Shown here piece after piece: positions 1-4,822 of a stretch of 7,023 bases of DNA (its first letter is position 1; the number at the start of each line of letters is the position of its first letter). The notes below the pieces were generated by a model. That model was not told the DNA's origin. It saw nothing but the letters and a program-made list of their open reading frames with translations, and searched no databases. Made by a program: the position numbers and the translations under genes. The stretch comes from Cyanobacteriota bacterium (GTDB lineage: Bacteria > Cyanobacteriota > Cyanobacteriia > Phormidesmidales > Phormidesmidaceae): NCBI GenBank assembly GCA_027619675.1, contig JAQCHG010000085.1:1-7023 (forward strand), given 5' to 3'.

Positions 1-139
1 CGTCTAAGGTGGCCGCCTGCTCTGGGCCACTGGGGGCGGGTTGCCGGGGTGAGATCGGTTTAAACTGCTCTGCCTGGGGTGGGGCACCCGATCGCCCCAA
101 GCGCTGTACCAACTTAGAAAAGGTTCGTTGCCGTCCCAT
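1..139 (-). CDS. Unrecognised proline-rich protein, N-terminal part only
   Basis: An open reading frame starts with ATG at 139-137 on the minus strand and stays open to the left edge, giving 46 complete codons. The first 18 residues (MGRQRTFSKLVQRLGRSG) are basic, with Arg or Lys at positions 3, 5, 9, 13 and 16, and could form an amphipathic helix. Residues 19-40 are rich in proline, with seven Pro between 20 and 39, which suggests a flexible linker. No family is recognisable from this fragment. There is no signal peptide or membrane segment in the visible part. No strong ribosome binding site precedes the ATG, only a GGGGG run about 8 bases upstream. The reading is supported by a long open frame to the edge and sensible residue composition; the alternative frames here stop or look non-protein-like. 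The gene would be read in the same direction as the ferredoxin gene, 399 bases downstream of it. The function cannot be stated. Confidence 0.6.
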   Translation of the reverse strand, partial: MGRQRTFSKLVQRLGRSGAPPQAEQFKPISPRQPAPSGPEQAATLD

Positions 140-171
140 CGGATTGCCCCCGTTGTGAGTGCGGTAAGGGG

Positions 172-184
172 TAGTCTGCGACTA
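172..184. promoter_or_regulatory. Perfect 5-bp dyad, possible operator
   Basis: TAGTC-TGC-GACTA is a perfect inverted repeat with a three-base centre, flanked by GGGG on the left and GGGGG on the right. It lies 33-45 bases upstream of the ATG of the left-edge gene, where an operator or leader hairpin would sit. A regulatory role is inferred from position and symmetry only. Confidence 0.3.
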
Positions 185-190
185 GGGGGA

Positions 191-224
191 CTCTGTGAGT
201 ATCCCTGATCTGTGGCTATCCCTG
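191..224. repeat. Tandem direct repeat, two 17-bp units
   Basis: Units at 191-207 and 208-224 match at 14 of 17 positions (plus-strand pattern TCTGTGnnTATCCCTG in both). They abut with no spacer and lie 52-85 bases upstream of the ATG of the left-edge minus-strand gene. Paired direct repeats at such a distance can be binding sites for an activator or repressor. They could equally be a chance local duplication. Confidence 0.5.
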
Positions 225-263
225 AAATGCATAGCCCGTTACCCAGTGCAAACCACGATCTCG

Positions 264-278
264 GGGGTCATAGACCCC
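264..278. repeat. Inverted repeat, 6-bp stem
   Basis: GGGGTC-ATA-GACCCC is a perfect 6-bp inverted repeat with a 3-base loop. It would fold on either strand. No T-run follows in either direction, so it is not a standard terminator. Confidence 0.45.
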
Positions 279-298
279 ACCAGCATTTTGCCATGGGT

Positions 299-335
299 GC
301 GCCAGGGGCAGGAGCGATCGCGATCACCCCTGCGC
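299..335. repeat. Inverted repeat with HIP1 in the loop
   Basis: Bases 299-302 plus 304-308 pair with 327-335, giving nine base pairs (GCGC and AGGGG arms) with one bulged C at 303. The 18-base loop contains the HIP1 octamer at 314-321. No T-run follows on either strand. Confidence 0.4.
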
Positions 336-382
336 CAAAACTTTACCAGCAGGCCCCAATGGCTGTCTGCCGCGCATGGCAA

Positions 383-436
383 CAGGACCCGCGATCGCCA
401 ACCGTGGATTGGGGCTGATGTGCGGCGTGGGTCCTG
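383..436. repeat. Inverted repeat, 11-bp stem
   Basis: CAGGACCCGCG at 383-393 pairs with CGTGGGTCCTG at 426-436 over eleven positions, one of them a G-U pair on the plus-strand RNA. The 32-base loop holds a smaller 4-bp stem (398-401 with 409-412). It is the longest stem in the gene-free region. Its role is unknown. Confidence 0.45.
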
Positions 437-538
437 ACCCTATTGCTGGAGACCTTAGGCCCATAGGAAGTCCAGGGGGGCATCCACCACAGATGGGATG
501 GACGGCAATCCCACGGATGGGATATCCCTGGGGGGACA

Positions 539-847
539 TTAGAGCACGGCCTCTTCTTGGTGGGTGATGATGGTGCAGTCAGCGGTGGGCTTACCGATGC
601 AGGTCAGCACGTAGCCCGCATCAATCTGATCATCATCTAGTTGCATTTGCCCTTCTTGATCAGGCATAGCCCCCTCTACCACTTTGCCCGTACAGGTGCT
701 GCAAGCCCCCGCACGGCAGGAGTAGGGCAAATCTAGGTCGTACTCCATTTCGGCCACATCGAGAATGCTTTCGTCTGCGGGCACTTCGATGGTGGTGTCG
801 AGCCCTTCCGTTTCGTTAATCAAATGCACTTTGTAAGCCGTTGCCAT
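539..847 (-). CDS. Plant-type [2Fe-2S] ferredoxin
   Basis: This 102-residue protein is a small soluble one-electron carrier of the plant/cyanobacterial ferredoxin family. The cluster ligands are visible as C44, C49, C52 and C83 within [12 protein letters not shown] and GYVLTC. The acidic patch LDDDQIDAG (70-78) and the C-terminal HQEE (96-99) that meet partner enzymes are present. Compared with photosynthetic PetF as I remember it (Anabaena), there is one extra residue before LDDD, so the last spacing is 30 rather than 29. The aromatic residue before LDDD (Phe65) is replaced by Gln69. I chose the ATG at 847 because AAGGA lies 8 bases upstream and the family begins here; a TTG at 865 would add six residues that overlap this site. 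The gene lies 151 bases downstream of a DUF1049 gene on the same strand. It could be the main photosynthetic ferredoxin or, more likely given the substitution, a paralogue. Confidence 0.95.
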   Translation of the reverse strand: MATAYKVHLINETEGLDTTIEVPADESILDVAEMEYDLDLPYSCRAGACSTCTGKVVEGAMPDQEGQMQLDDDQIDAGYVLTCIGKPTADCTIITHQEEAVL

Positions 848-998
848 AGCCGTTTTCCTTAACAATCACTAAGGTTATGTAAACAAGAACGTCCCCTGGC
901 CCTCTTCCCTCCAAAGTTGGGCGTTGGGGGGAGGGTTCTCGACCCATCGATAGGCCCGGTTGCGCTGGGGAATGGTTCCTGGCTCAACGGTGCTGACG

Positions 999-1223
999 TT
1001 AACGGGCGCGGGGCTGAAACCCGGCAACGAGGGCAACGGTTACCACCATGGCCCCAGCGGCGCAGAAACTCAGGATTACCCCTAGGGGCAGTTCCACCGA
1101 TTGAAACCAGAGGAAGCGCAGGGCGACGGGGGTGGCGTTTTGCACCGATAGAATCGCGATCGCGACGATCCAGAGGGCGGGCAGCAGGGCGAGCACCAGC
1201 AGTTTTAGGGGCTGACGGGCCAT
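999..1223 (-). CDS. Small LapA-domain (DUF1049) membrane protein
   Basis: This 74-residue protein has two predicted membrane helices, at about residues 8-26 and 46-68. They are separated by the segment SVQNATPVALRFLW (26-39), which is typical of the LapA/DUF1049 family (ILSVQNxxPVxLxFLW). In Escherichia coli LapA is linked to assembly and regulation of lipopolysaccharide; cyanobacterial members are common but their role is not well defined. The N-terminus is basic (R3, K7) and the C-terminus ends FQPRAR, so both ends are probably cytoplasmic. I prefer the ATG at 1223. An in-frame ATG at 1283 would add 20 residues (MPQWQPDSVPSVC...) that do not resemble the family. No clear ribosome binding site precedes either. 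The gene is divergent from rplI and lies upstream of the ferredoxin gene on the same strand. Family assignment is fairly sure; function is open. Confidence 0.85.
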   Translation of the reverse strand: MARQPLKLLVLALLPALWIVAIAILSVQNATPVALRFLWFQSVELPLGVILSFCAAGAMVVTVALVAGFQPRAR

Positions 1224-1343
1224 GGTTACAGACAACCAGCAACGGCAGACGGACGGAACAGAATCTGGCTGCCATTGTGGCATCCCCTGGGTGGCTGCGG
1301 TGTTTCCCCCGTTCCTGGGGTCTCAGGATGTCCGGTGCGGGAT

Positions 1344-1368
1344 GTCAGGAAACGCTCTATTTTCTGAC
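1344..1368. promoter_or_regulatory. 9-bp inverted repeat beside the rplI -35 box
   Basis: GTCAGGAAA at 1344-1352 pairs with TTTTCTGAC at 1360-1368 (nine positions, one G-U pair or mismatch) around a 7-base centre. The right arm ends directly before the proposed -35 hexamer at 1369. It could be an operator for rplI or for the divergent DUF1049 gene. It could also be a hairpin in a longer leader, if transcription starts upstream. Confidence 0.4.
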
Positions 1369-1398
1369 TTGCTTAAGGGGAGGTTGCTTCGATAGGAT
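1369..1398 (+). promoter_or_regulatory. rplI: Possible rplI promoter
   Basis: TTGCTT at 1369-1374 and TAGGAT at 1393-1398 are separated by 18 bases and resemble sigma-70-type -35 and -10 boxes (four of six matches each). A start about 7 bases further on would give an untranslated leader of roughly 20 bases before the rplI ATG. This is based on pattern and position only. Confidence 0.4.
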
Positions 1399-1424
1399 AT
1401 TAGACCGGGCGTTCATGGAAAATT

Positions 1425-1883
1425 ATGGCAAAGCGTATTCAAGTCGTTCTACGAGAAGACATTCGGAAACTGGGCCAGTCAGGGGATCTGGTGGAAGTGG
1501 CCCCTGGCTATGCCCGCAACTATCTGCTGCCTCGGGGCATGGCGGTGCGGACCACCCCCGGTGTGCTGAAGCAGGTGGAGCGACGGCGGGAAGCTGAGCG
1601 CCAACGGCTGCTGGCAATTAAGCAGGAAGCTGAAACCCTGAAGACGGCCATCGAAACCATTGGTCTCTTCACCATCAAGAAGTCCGTCGGCGAAAATGAG
1701 GCCATTTTTGGTACGGTAACTGCTGCTGATGTGGCAGAGGCCATCGAAGCCAGCACTGGTAAAGAGGTCGATCGCCGTGAAATTACGGTGCCCGACATCA
1801 ATAAGCTGGGCGAGTACAAAGCCACCCTAAAGCTCCATGCTGAGGTGACGGCCACGGCAAATCTGCGGGTGGTGGCGGCTTAG
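1425..1883 (+). CDS. rplI: Ribosomal protein L9 (bL9)
   Basis: This 152-residue protein has the usual bL9 length. It is part of the large ribosomal subunit, binds 23S rRNA near the L1 stalk, and in other bacteria affects translational fidelity. The N-terminal RNA-binding domain spans about residues 1-45 ([20 protein letters not shown], then the family signature [13 protein letters not shown] at 28-40). A long charged connecting helix follows at about 45-75 ([14 protein letters not shown]). The C-terminal domain begins near 80 with [15 protein letters not shown]. The ATG is preceded by a weak GGAA about 6 bases upstream, and the start MAKRIQVVL matches the family. It is followed by an intrinsic terminator, so it is probably transcribed alone or only partly with dnaB. 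In many bacteria rplI and dnaB are neighbours, as here. Identification is secure. Confidence 0.98.
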   Translation: MAKRIQVVLREDIRKLGQSGDLVEVAPGYARNYLLPRGMAVRTTPGVLKQVERRREAERQRLLAIKQEAETLKTAIETIGLFTIKKSVGENEAIFGTVTAADVAEAIEASTGKEVDRREITVPDINKLGEYKATLKLHAEVTATANLRVVAA

Positions 1884-1900
1884 GTCGCTGGGTTCTAGCC

Positions 1901-1918
1901 TGATCTGACGTGATCTGA
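1901..1918. repeat. Short direct repeat, TGATCTGA twice
   Basis: TGATCTGA occurs at 1901-1908 and 1911-1918, 10 bp apart, in the rplI 3' untranslated region. The spacing equals about one helical turn, but nothing else supports a function. Confidence 0.25.
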
Positions 1919-1951
1919 ACGCCCGGAGTGCAGTTTTGAACATTTGAACCC

Positions 1952-2002
1952 AGGTCAAAGGGGTTGAGGGCTGAGCCCAGTTTCCCCTTTGGCCTGTTTT
2001 TT
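1952..2002 (+). terminator. Intrinsic terminator of rplI
   Basis: A 12-bp stem forms between AGGTCAAAGGGG (1952-1963) and CCCCTTTGGCCT (1984-1995), with one U-G pair. The 20-base loop contains its own small hairpin, GGGC-TGA-GCCC (1968-1977). A run of six T follows at 1997-2002. This is a classic Rho-independent terminator about 70 bases after the rplI stop. It should separate rplI from dnaB or act as an attenuator between them. Confidence 0.85.
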
Positions 2003-2090
2003 GCTGTCCACTCAGCGATCGCCCCGCCGTTCCCCAAGCCCCCGGCAATCCGCTACCTTAGGGAATGCCACCTCCCCAACGGCCCCCTGA

Positions 2091-3440
2091 ATGGTTCACA
2101 ATCTTGACTTTCAGCCCCTCAGCGATCGCCTGCCGCCCCAGAATGTGGAAGCGGAGGAAGCGATTCTGGGGGGCATTTTGCTGGACCCAGAGGCAATCGG
2201 GCGGGTGATGGAAGTCCTCAACCCCGATGCCTTCTACGTCAGCGCCCACAAAATTATTTATCGGGCAGCGGTGGAGTTGAATGGCAAAGGTCGCCCCACG
2301 GACCTGATGAGCGTCACCGCCTGGCTCAAGGACAATGAGCTGCTGGAGAAAATTGGTGGCCAGGGACGGCTAGCCCAGCTTGTGGACCGCACCCTCACCG
2401 CCGCCAACATCGATCAGTTTGCCGCCCTGGTGATGGAAAAGTTCATGCGGCGGCGCTTGATTCAAGTGGGGGGAGAAATTGTCCAGCTCGGTTTTGAAAC
2501 CAACGCCGCCCTAGAGCAAAGCCTGGATCAAGCGGAACAAAAGCTGTTTGCCATCACCCAAGACCGCCCCCAGCAAAGCCTCACCTCCACCGCCGATATT
2601 CTGATCGACACCTTCGCCGACATCGAGCAGCGATCGCTGGGCATGGTGCTCCCCGGTGTGCCCTGCGGCTTTTACGATCTCGATGCCATGACCCAGGGCT
2701 TCCAGCGATCGGACCTGATCATCGCGGCGGGCAGGCCGTCGATGGGGAAGACCAGCTTCGTTTTGAACATGGCCCGCAACATTGCGGCGGGGCAAAAGTT
2801 GCCCGTCGCGATTTTCAGTTTGGAAATGTCCAAGCAGCAGTTGGTCTACCGCCTGCTGTCCAGTGAAGTGGCCATGGAAACCAGCCGCCTCCGCACCGGA
2901 CGCATCGCCCAGCACGAGTGGGAAATGCTAGGGCAAGCCATCAGCACCCTATCTCAATATCCGGTGTACATCGACGACACCCCCAACATTTCCGTGGTGG
3001 AGATGCGGTCCAAAGCCCGTCGCCTCCAGGCAGAACAAGGGGGGGCTCTGGGGCTGATCCTGATCGACTATCTGCAACTGATGGAGGGGGGCAGCGACAA
3101 CCGGGTGCAGGAGTTGTCGAAGATTACGCGATCGCTCAAGGGTCTAGCGCGGGAACTCAACGTCCCCATCATCGCCCTGTCTCAGCTCAGCCGGGGGGTC
3201 GAATCCCGCACCAATAAACGCCCCATGATGAGCGATTTGAGGGAATCTGGCAGTATCGAGCAGGATGCAGACTTGATCATGATGCTGTACCGGGAGGAAT
3301 ACTACGATCCCGATACCCCCGATCGCGGCATTGCAGAGGTGATCATCACCAAACACCGCAACGGCCCCACCGGAACGGTGAAGCTGCTGTTTGAGCCCCA
3401 GTTCACCCGTTTCCGTAATTTGATGCAGCCTAATGGCTAG
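2091..3440 (+). CDS. dnaB: Replicative DNA helicase DnaB, without intein
   Basis: This 449-residue protein is the hexameric helicase that unwinds DNA 5'-3' on the lagging strand and recruits primase. The N-terminal domain covers about residues 15-155 (RLPPQNVEAEEAILGGILLD at the start). The RecA-type motor domain follows: Walker A GRPSMGKTS at 214-222, catalytic Glu245 in FSLEMS, Walker B LILIDYLQL at 322-330 with Asp326, the SQLSR motif with Gln365 at 364-368, and KHRNGPTG at 421-428 near the arginine finger. The length is normal for an intein-free DnaB. The junctions that hold inteins in some relatives (RESG/SIEQ at 387/388, and the Walker A loop) are uninterrupted. The ATG at 2091 directly follows an in-frame TGA, so no longer start is possible. 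No clear ribosome binding site or promoter is visible. It is convergent with hisC, 90 bases away. Confidence 0.98.
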   Translation: MVHNLDFQPLSDRLPPQNVEAEEAILGGILLDPEAIGRVMEVLNPDAFYVSAHKIIYRAAVELNGKGRPTDLMSVTAWLKDNELLEKIGGQGRLAQLVDRTLTAANIDQFAALVMEKFMRRRLIQVGGEIVQLGFETNAALEQSLDQAEQKLFAITQDRPQQSLTSTADILIDTFADIEQRSLGMVLPGVPCGFYDLDAMTQGFQRSDLIIAAGRPSMGKTSFVLNMARNIAAGQKLPVAIFSLEMSKQQLVYRLLSSEVAMETSRLRTGRIAQHEWEMLGQAISTLSQYPVYIDDTPNISVVEMRSKARRLQAEQGGALGLILIDYLQLMEGGSDNRVQELSKITRSLKGLARELNVPIIALSQLSRGVESRTNKRPMMSDLRESGSIEQDADLIMMLYREEYYDPDTPDRGIAEVIITKHRNGPTGTVKLLFEPQFTRFRNLMQPNG

Positions 3441-3464
3441 CTCTGTGACAGGGCTTCCCTTTTT
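3439..3464 (+). terminator. Probable dnaB terminator
   Basis: AGCTCTG (3439-3445) pairs with CAGGGCT (3449-3455) in a 7-bp stem with one U-G pair and a TGA loop. TCCC and then five T (3460-3464) follow. The stem begins within the dnaB stop codon. The four bases between stem and T-run make it weaker than a textbook terminator. Confidence 0.5.
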
Positions 3465-3471
3465 AGGCAGA

Positions 3472-3495
3472 GGAGATGGGGAGATGGGGAGATGG
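3472..3495. repeat. Octamer tandem repeat, GGAGATGG three times
   Basis: Three perfect copies of GGAGATGG (CCATCTCC on the other strand) lie head to tail in the 90-base gap between the convergent dnaB and hisC genes. A degenerate continuation, GCTGGGGG, follows. This is a short simple-sequence repeat outside coding sequence, and copy number may vary between strains. Confidence 0.75.
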
Positions 3496-3530
3496 GCTGG
3501 GGGATTGTTCCCATTCACCTAGACAGCGCT

Positions 3531-4640
3531 CTACCCGAGAATGTCAGCGATGTGGGCGAGGGTGCGATCGTTTTCCTCGGGGGTGCCGATGGTGATGCGG
3601 AGACCGCCCCCGGTGTGGCGCACATGGGTGCCCAGTTGATAGAGCCGCTGAAAGAGGGTGGCGGTGTCCGGTGCGGTGGCGCGGACGTAGAGAAAGTTGG
3701 CGGCACTGGGCCAGACGGTGAGGTCAGGGTGCTGGGTCAGGGCATCGTACAGGCGCTGGCGCTGGGCCAGGATTTCAGGAATGACAGAGAGCAGTTGCAA
3801 TCGCCCCCGCAACGCCACCAAGGCCGCCGCCTGGGAAAAACTGGGCAGGTTGTAGGGCAGACGGACTTTTTCGAGTACCTGGGTGAGGGCGGGGGGGGCG
3901 ATTGCGTAGCCCACCCGATGGGCTGCTAAACGAAAGGCTTTGGAGAAGGTGCGGGTCACCACCCAATTGTCCCGCTGGGGCACGTCCGCCACCGTTGTGT
4001 GCTGGCTGAACTCAAAATAGGCTTCGTCCACCACCACCAGCACCTCTGGCGGCAGTTGGCGCAACCAGTCCAGCTCCTGGGGCGTCAACGGATTGGCCGT
4101 GGGGGAGTTGGGATGGACCATGAACACCACCCGCACCGGGACGGCACTCTGGGCGATCACGACCTGGGCCTGGACCGTATCCACTGCAAAGGTATCAGGG
4201 TCCCGAGGGACCGTCACGACGGGAATGCCCAGGGTTTGGGCCAGAATGCCGTACATGGAAAAGGTGGGGCTGGCCACCAAAATTGCGCCCGCTCTTCCAG
4301 TACAGGTGGCGATCAGCAGGGAGCGAATCAATTCATCGGAGCCATTGCCCACGGAAATATGATCGGCGCTGACGGTATCGGCAGGTAGGGCGGCGGATTC
4401 ATTCACATAGGGGGCGATCGCCCCCTTTAATGCCCCATGGCCCCCGTCGGGATAGCGGTTGGCGGCAATCTCCTGCTGGTACATCCAGGCCAACTTGGCC
4501 TTCAGATCCTCCGGCAGATCATAGGGACATTCGTTGGTGTCCAGACTGTCGATAATCTCAGGGCTGGCTCCACTGGCCTCGGGTCCATGGGCGCTGTAGG
4601 CGGCAAATTCAGCCAAATCGGGGCGCAAAAACGACGACAT
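3531..4640 (-). CDS. hisC: Histidinol-phosphate aminotransferase HisC
   Basis: This 369-residue fold-type I PLP enzyme converts imidazole acetol phosphate and glutamate to histidinol phosphate and 2-oxoglutarate in histidine synthesis, in the cytosol. Visible elements are SVGNGSDE (96-103) for the PLP phosphate, HPNSPTAN (176-183) with Asn178, [10 protein letters not shown] (202-211) with Asp205 and Tyr208, the Schiff-base Lys234 in [15 protein letters not shown], and Arg348 in GLRITIGT for substrate binding. I chose the ATG at 4640 (MSSFLRPDL). A longer frame reaches 4730, but its 30 extra residues do not look like the family. No clear ribosome binding site precedes the start; CATAAT (minus strand, 4676-4671) could be a -10 box without a convincing -35. 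The deacetylase-family gene lies 182 bases upstream on the same strand. Some cyanobacteria have two hisC-like genes, and a related aromatic aminotransferase activity cannot be excluded. Confidence 0.93.
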   Translation of the reverse strand: MSSFLRPDLAEFAAYSAHGPEASGASPEIIDSLDTNECPYDLPEDLKAKLAWMYQQEIAANRYPDGGHGALKGAIAPYVNESAALPADTVSADHISVGNGSDELIRSLLIATCTGRAGAILVASPTFSMYGILAQTLGIPVVTVPRDPDTFAVDTVQAQVVIAQSAVPVRVVFMVHPNSPTANPLTPQELDWLRQLPPEVLVVVDEAYFEFSQHTTVADVPQRDNWVVTRTFSKAFRLAAHRVGYAIAPPALTQVLEKVRLPYNLPSFSQAAALVALRGRLQLLSVIPEILAQRQRLYDALTQHPDLTVWPSAANFLYVRATAPDTATLFQRLYQLGTHVRHTGGGLRITIGTPEENDRTLAHIADILG

Positions 4641-4652
4641 AGGACACCGGAT

Positions 4653-4669
4653 GGACTCAATACAAGTCC
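4653..4669. repeat. Small dyad upstream of hisC
   Basis: GGACT (4653-4657) and AGTCC (4665-4669) form a perfect 5-bp inverted repeat with a 7-base centre, 13-29 bases upstream of the hisC ATG and just after the CATAAT element. It might be a small leader hairpin or operator. At this length chance is a fair alternative. Confidence 0.25.
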
Positions 4670-4752
4670 CATTATGGCCCCCTGCGCCCCCTGGGCAGGC
4701 CGTTCTAGACGGGGTTAGGACCGGGCGCAATTTGCCAACCGTTTCCTAGAGC

Positions 4753-4789
4753 GGGGGAGCGGAGGGGCAAAGGAGCCGGGGGAAGGGGG
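4753..4789 (+). other. G-tract cluster, possible G-quadruplex
   Basis: Four runs of four or five G (4753-4757, 4764-4767, 4778-4782, 4785-4789) lie on the plus strand between the deacetylase gene and hisC. The loops are 6, 10 and 2 bases. Both genes are read from the minus strand, so the G-rich strand is the template for their transcription. The 10-base loop makes folding less certain. Confidence 0.4.
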
Positions 4790-4822
4790 ACTACCGTTAT
4801 CCCTAGCAACCCTGGGCAGAGG

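Larger units (their letters stand above)
140..538. other. Gene-free region with repeats and hairpins
   Basis: This 399-base stretch separates two minus-strand genes. I see no convincing coding sequence on either strand. The open frames present are short, lack protein-like composition and overlap one another. The stretch contains a dyad at 172-184, a 17-bp tandem direct repeat at 191-224, three inverted repeats (264-278, 299-335, 383-436), a 5-bp inverted repeat at 495-512 and the 10-bp palindrome GGGATATCCC at 519-528. Two HIP1 octamers lie at 314-321 and 391-398. None of the hairpins is followed by a T-run on the minus strand, so I see no clear intrinsic terminator for the ferredoxin gene. 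The part nearest position 139 probably includes the promoter of the left-edge gene. A non-coding RNA is possible but not shown. Confidence 0.6.

Noticed and set aside
191..224. CRISPR-like or iteron array
   Set aside because: There are only two imperfect units with no spacer, and no cas or replication-initiator gene is visible.
195..437. An 80-codon plus-strand frame beginning GTG with AGGGGGA 4 bases upstream
   Set aside because: The translated product resembles no family and has no domain-like pattern. It spans the inverted repeats and the tandem repeat, and its size is expected by chance in GC-rich sequence.
519..528. Palindrome GGGATATCCC just after the ferredoxin stop
   Set aside because: It has no loop and no T-run, so it is a poor terminator; a binding site downstream of a gene has no further support.
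907..935. CCCTCC/GGAGGG inverted repeat between the DUF1049 and ferredoxin genes
   Set aside because: The stem is only 6 bp with a 17-base loop and no T-run, so neither a terminator nor a specific element can be supported.
1326..1346. GGATGTC direct repeat, 14 bp apart, upstream of rplI
   Set aside because: Seven bases repeated once in GC-rich sequence is weak, and the second copy partly overlaps the better-supported inverted repeat.
859..1597. Long open frames on both strands across the DUF1049 gene and the start of rplI
   Set aside because: They are rich in Arg, Pro and Gly, overlap well-supported genes, and look like shadows of GC-rich coding sequence.
3196..3213. A GGTCGAATCCCGCACCA string resembling a tRNA T-arm and 3' end
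   Set aside because: It lies within the conserved dnaB segment RGVESRTN, and no matching acceptor, D-arm or anticodon arm precedes it.
3492..3929. Plus-strand frame antisense to the 3' end of hisC
   Set aside because: It overlaps a secure hisC reading frame and has no recognisable protein features.
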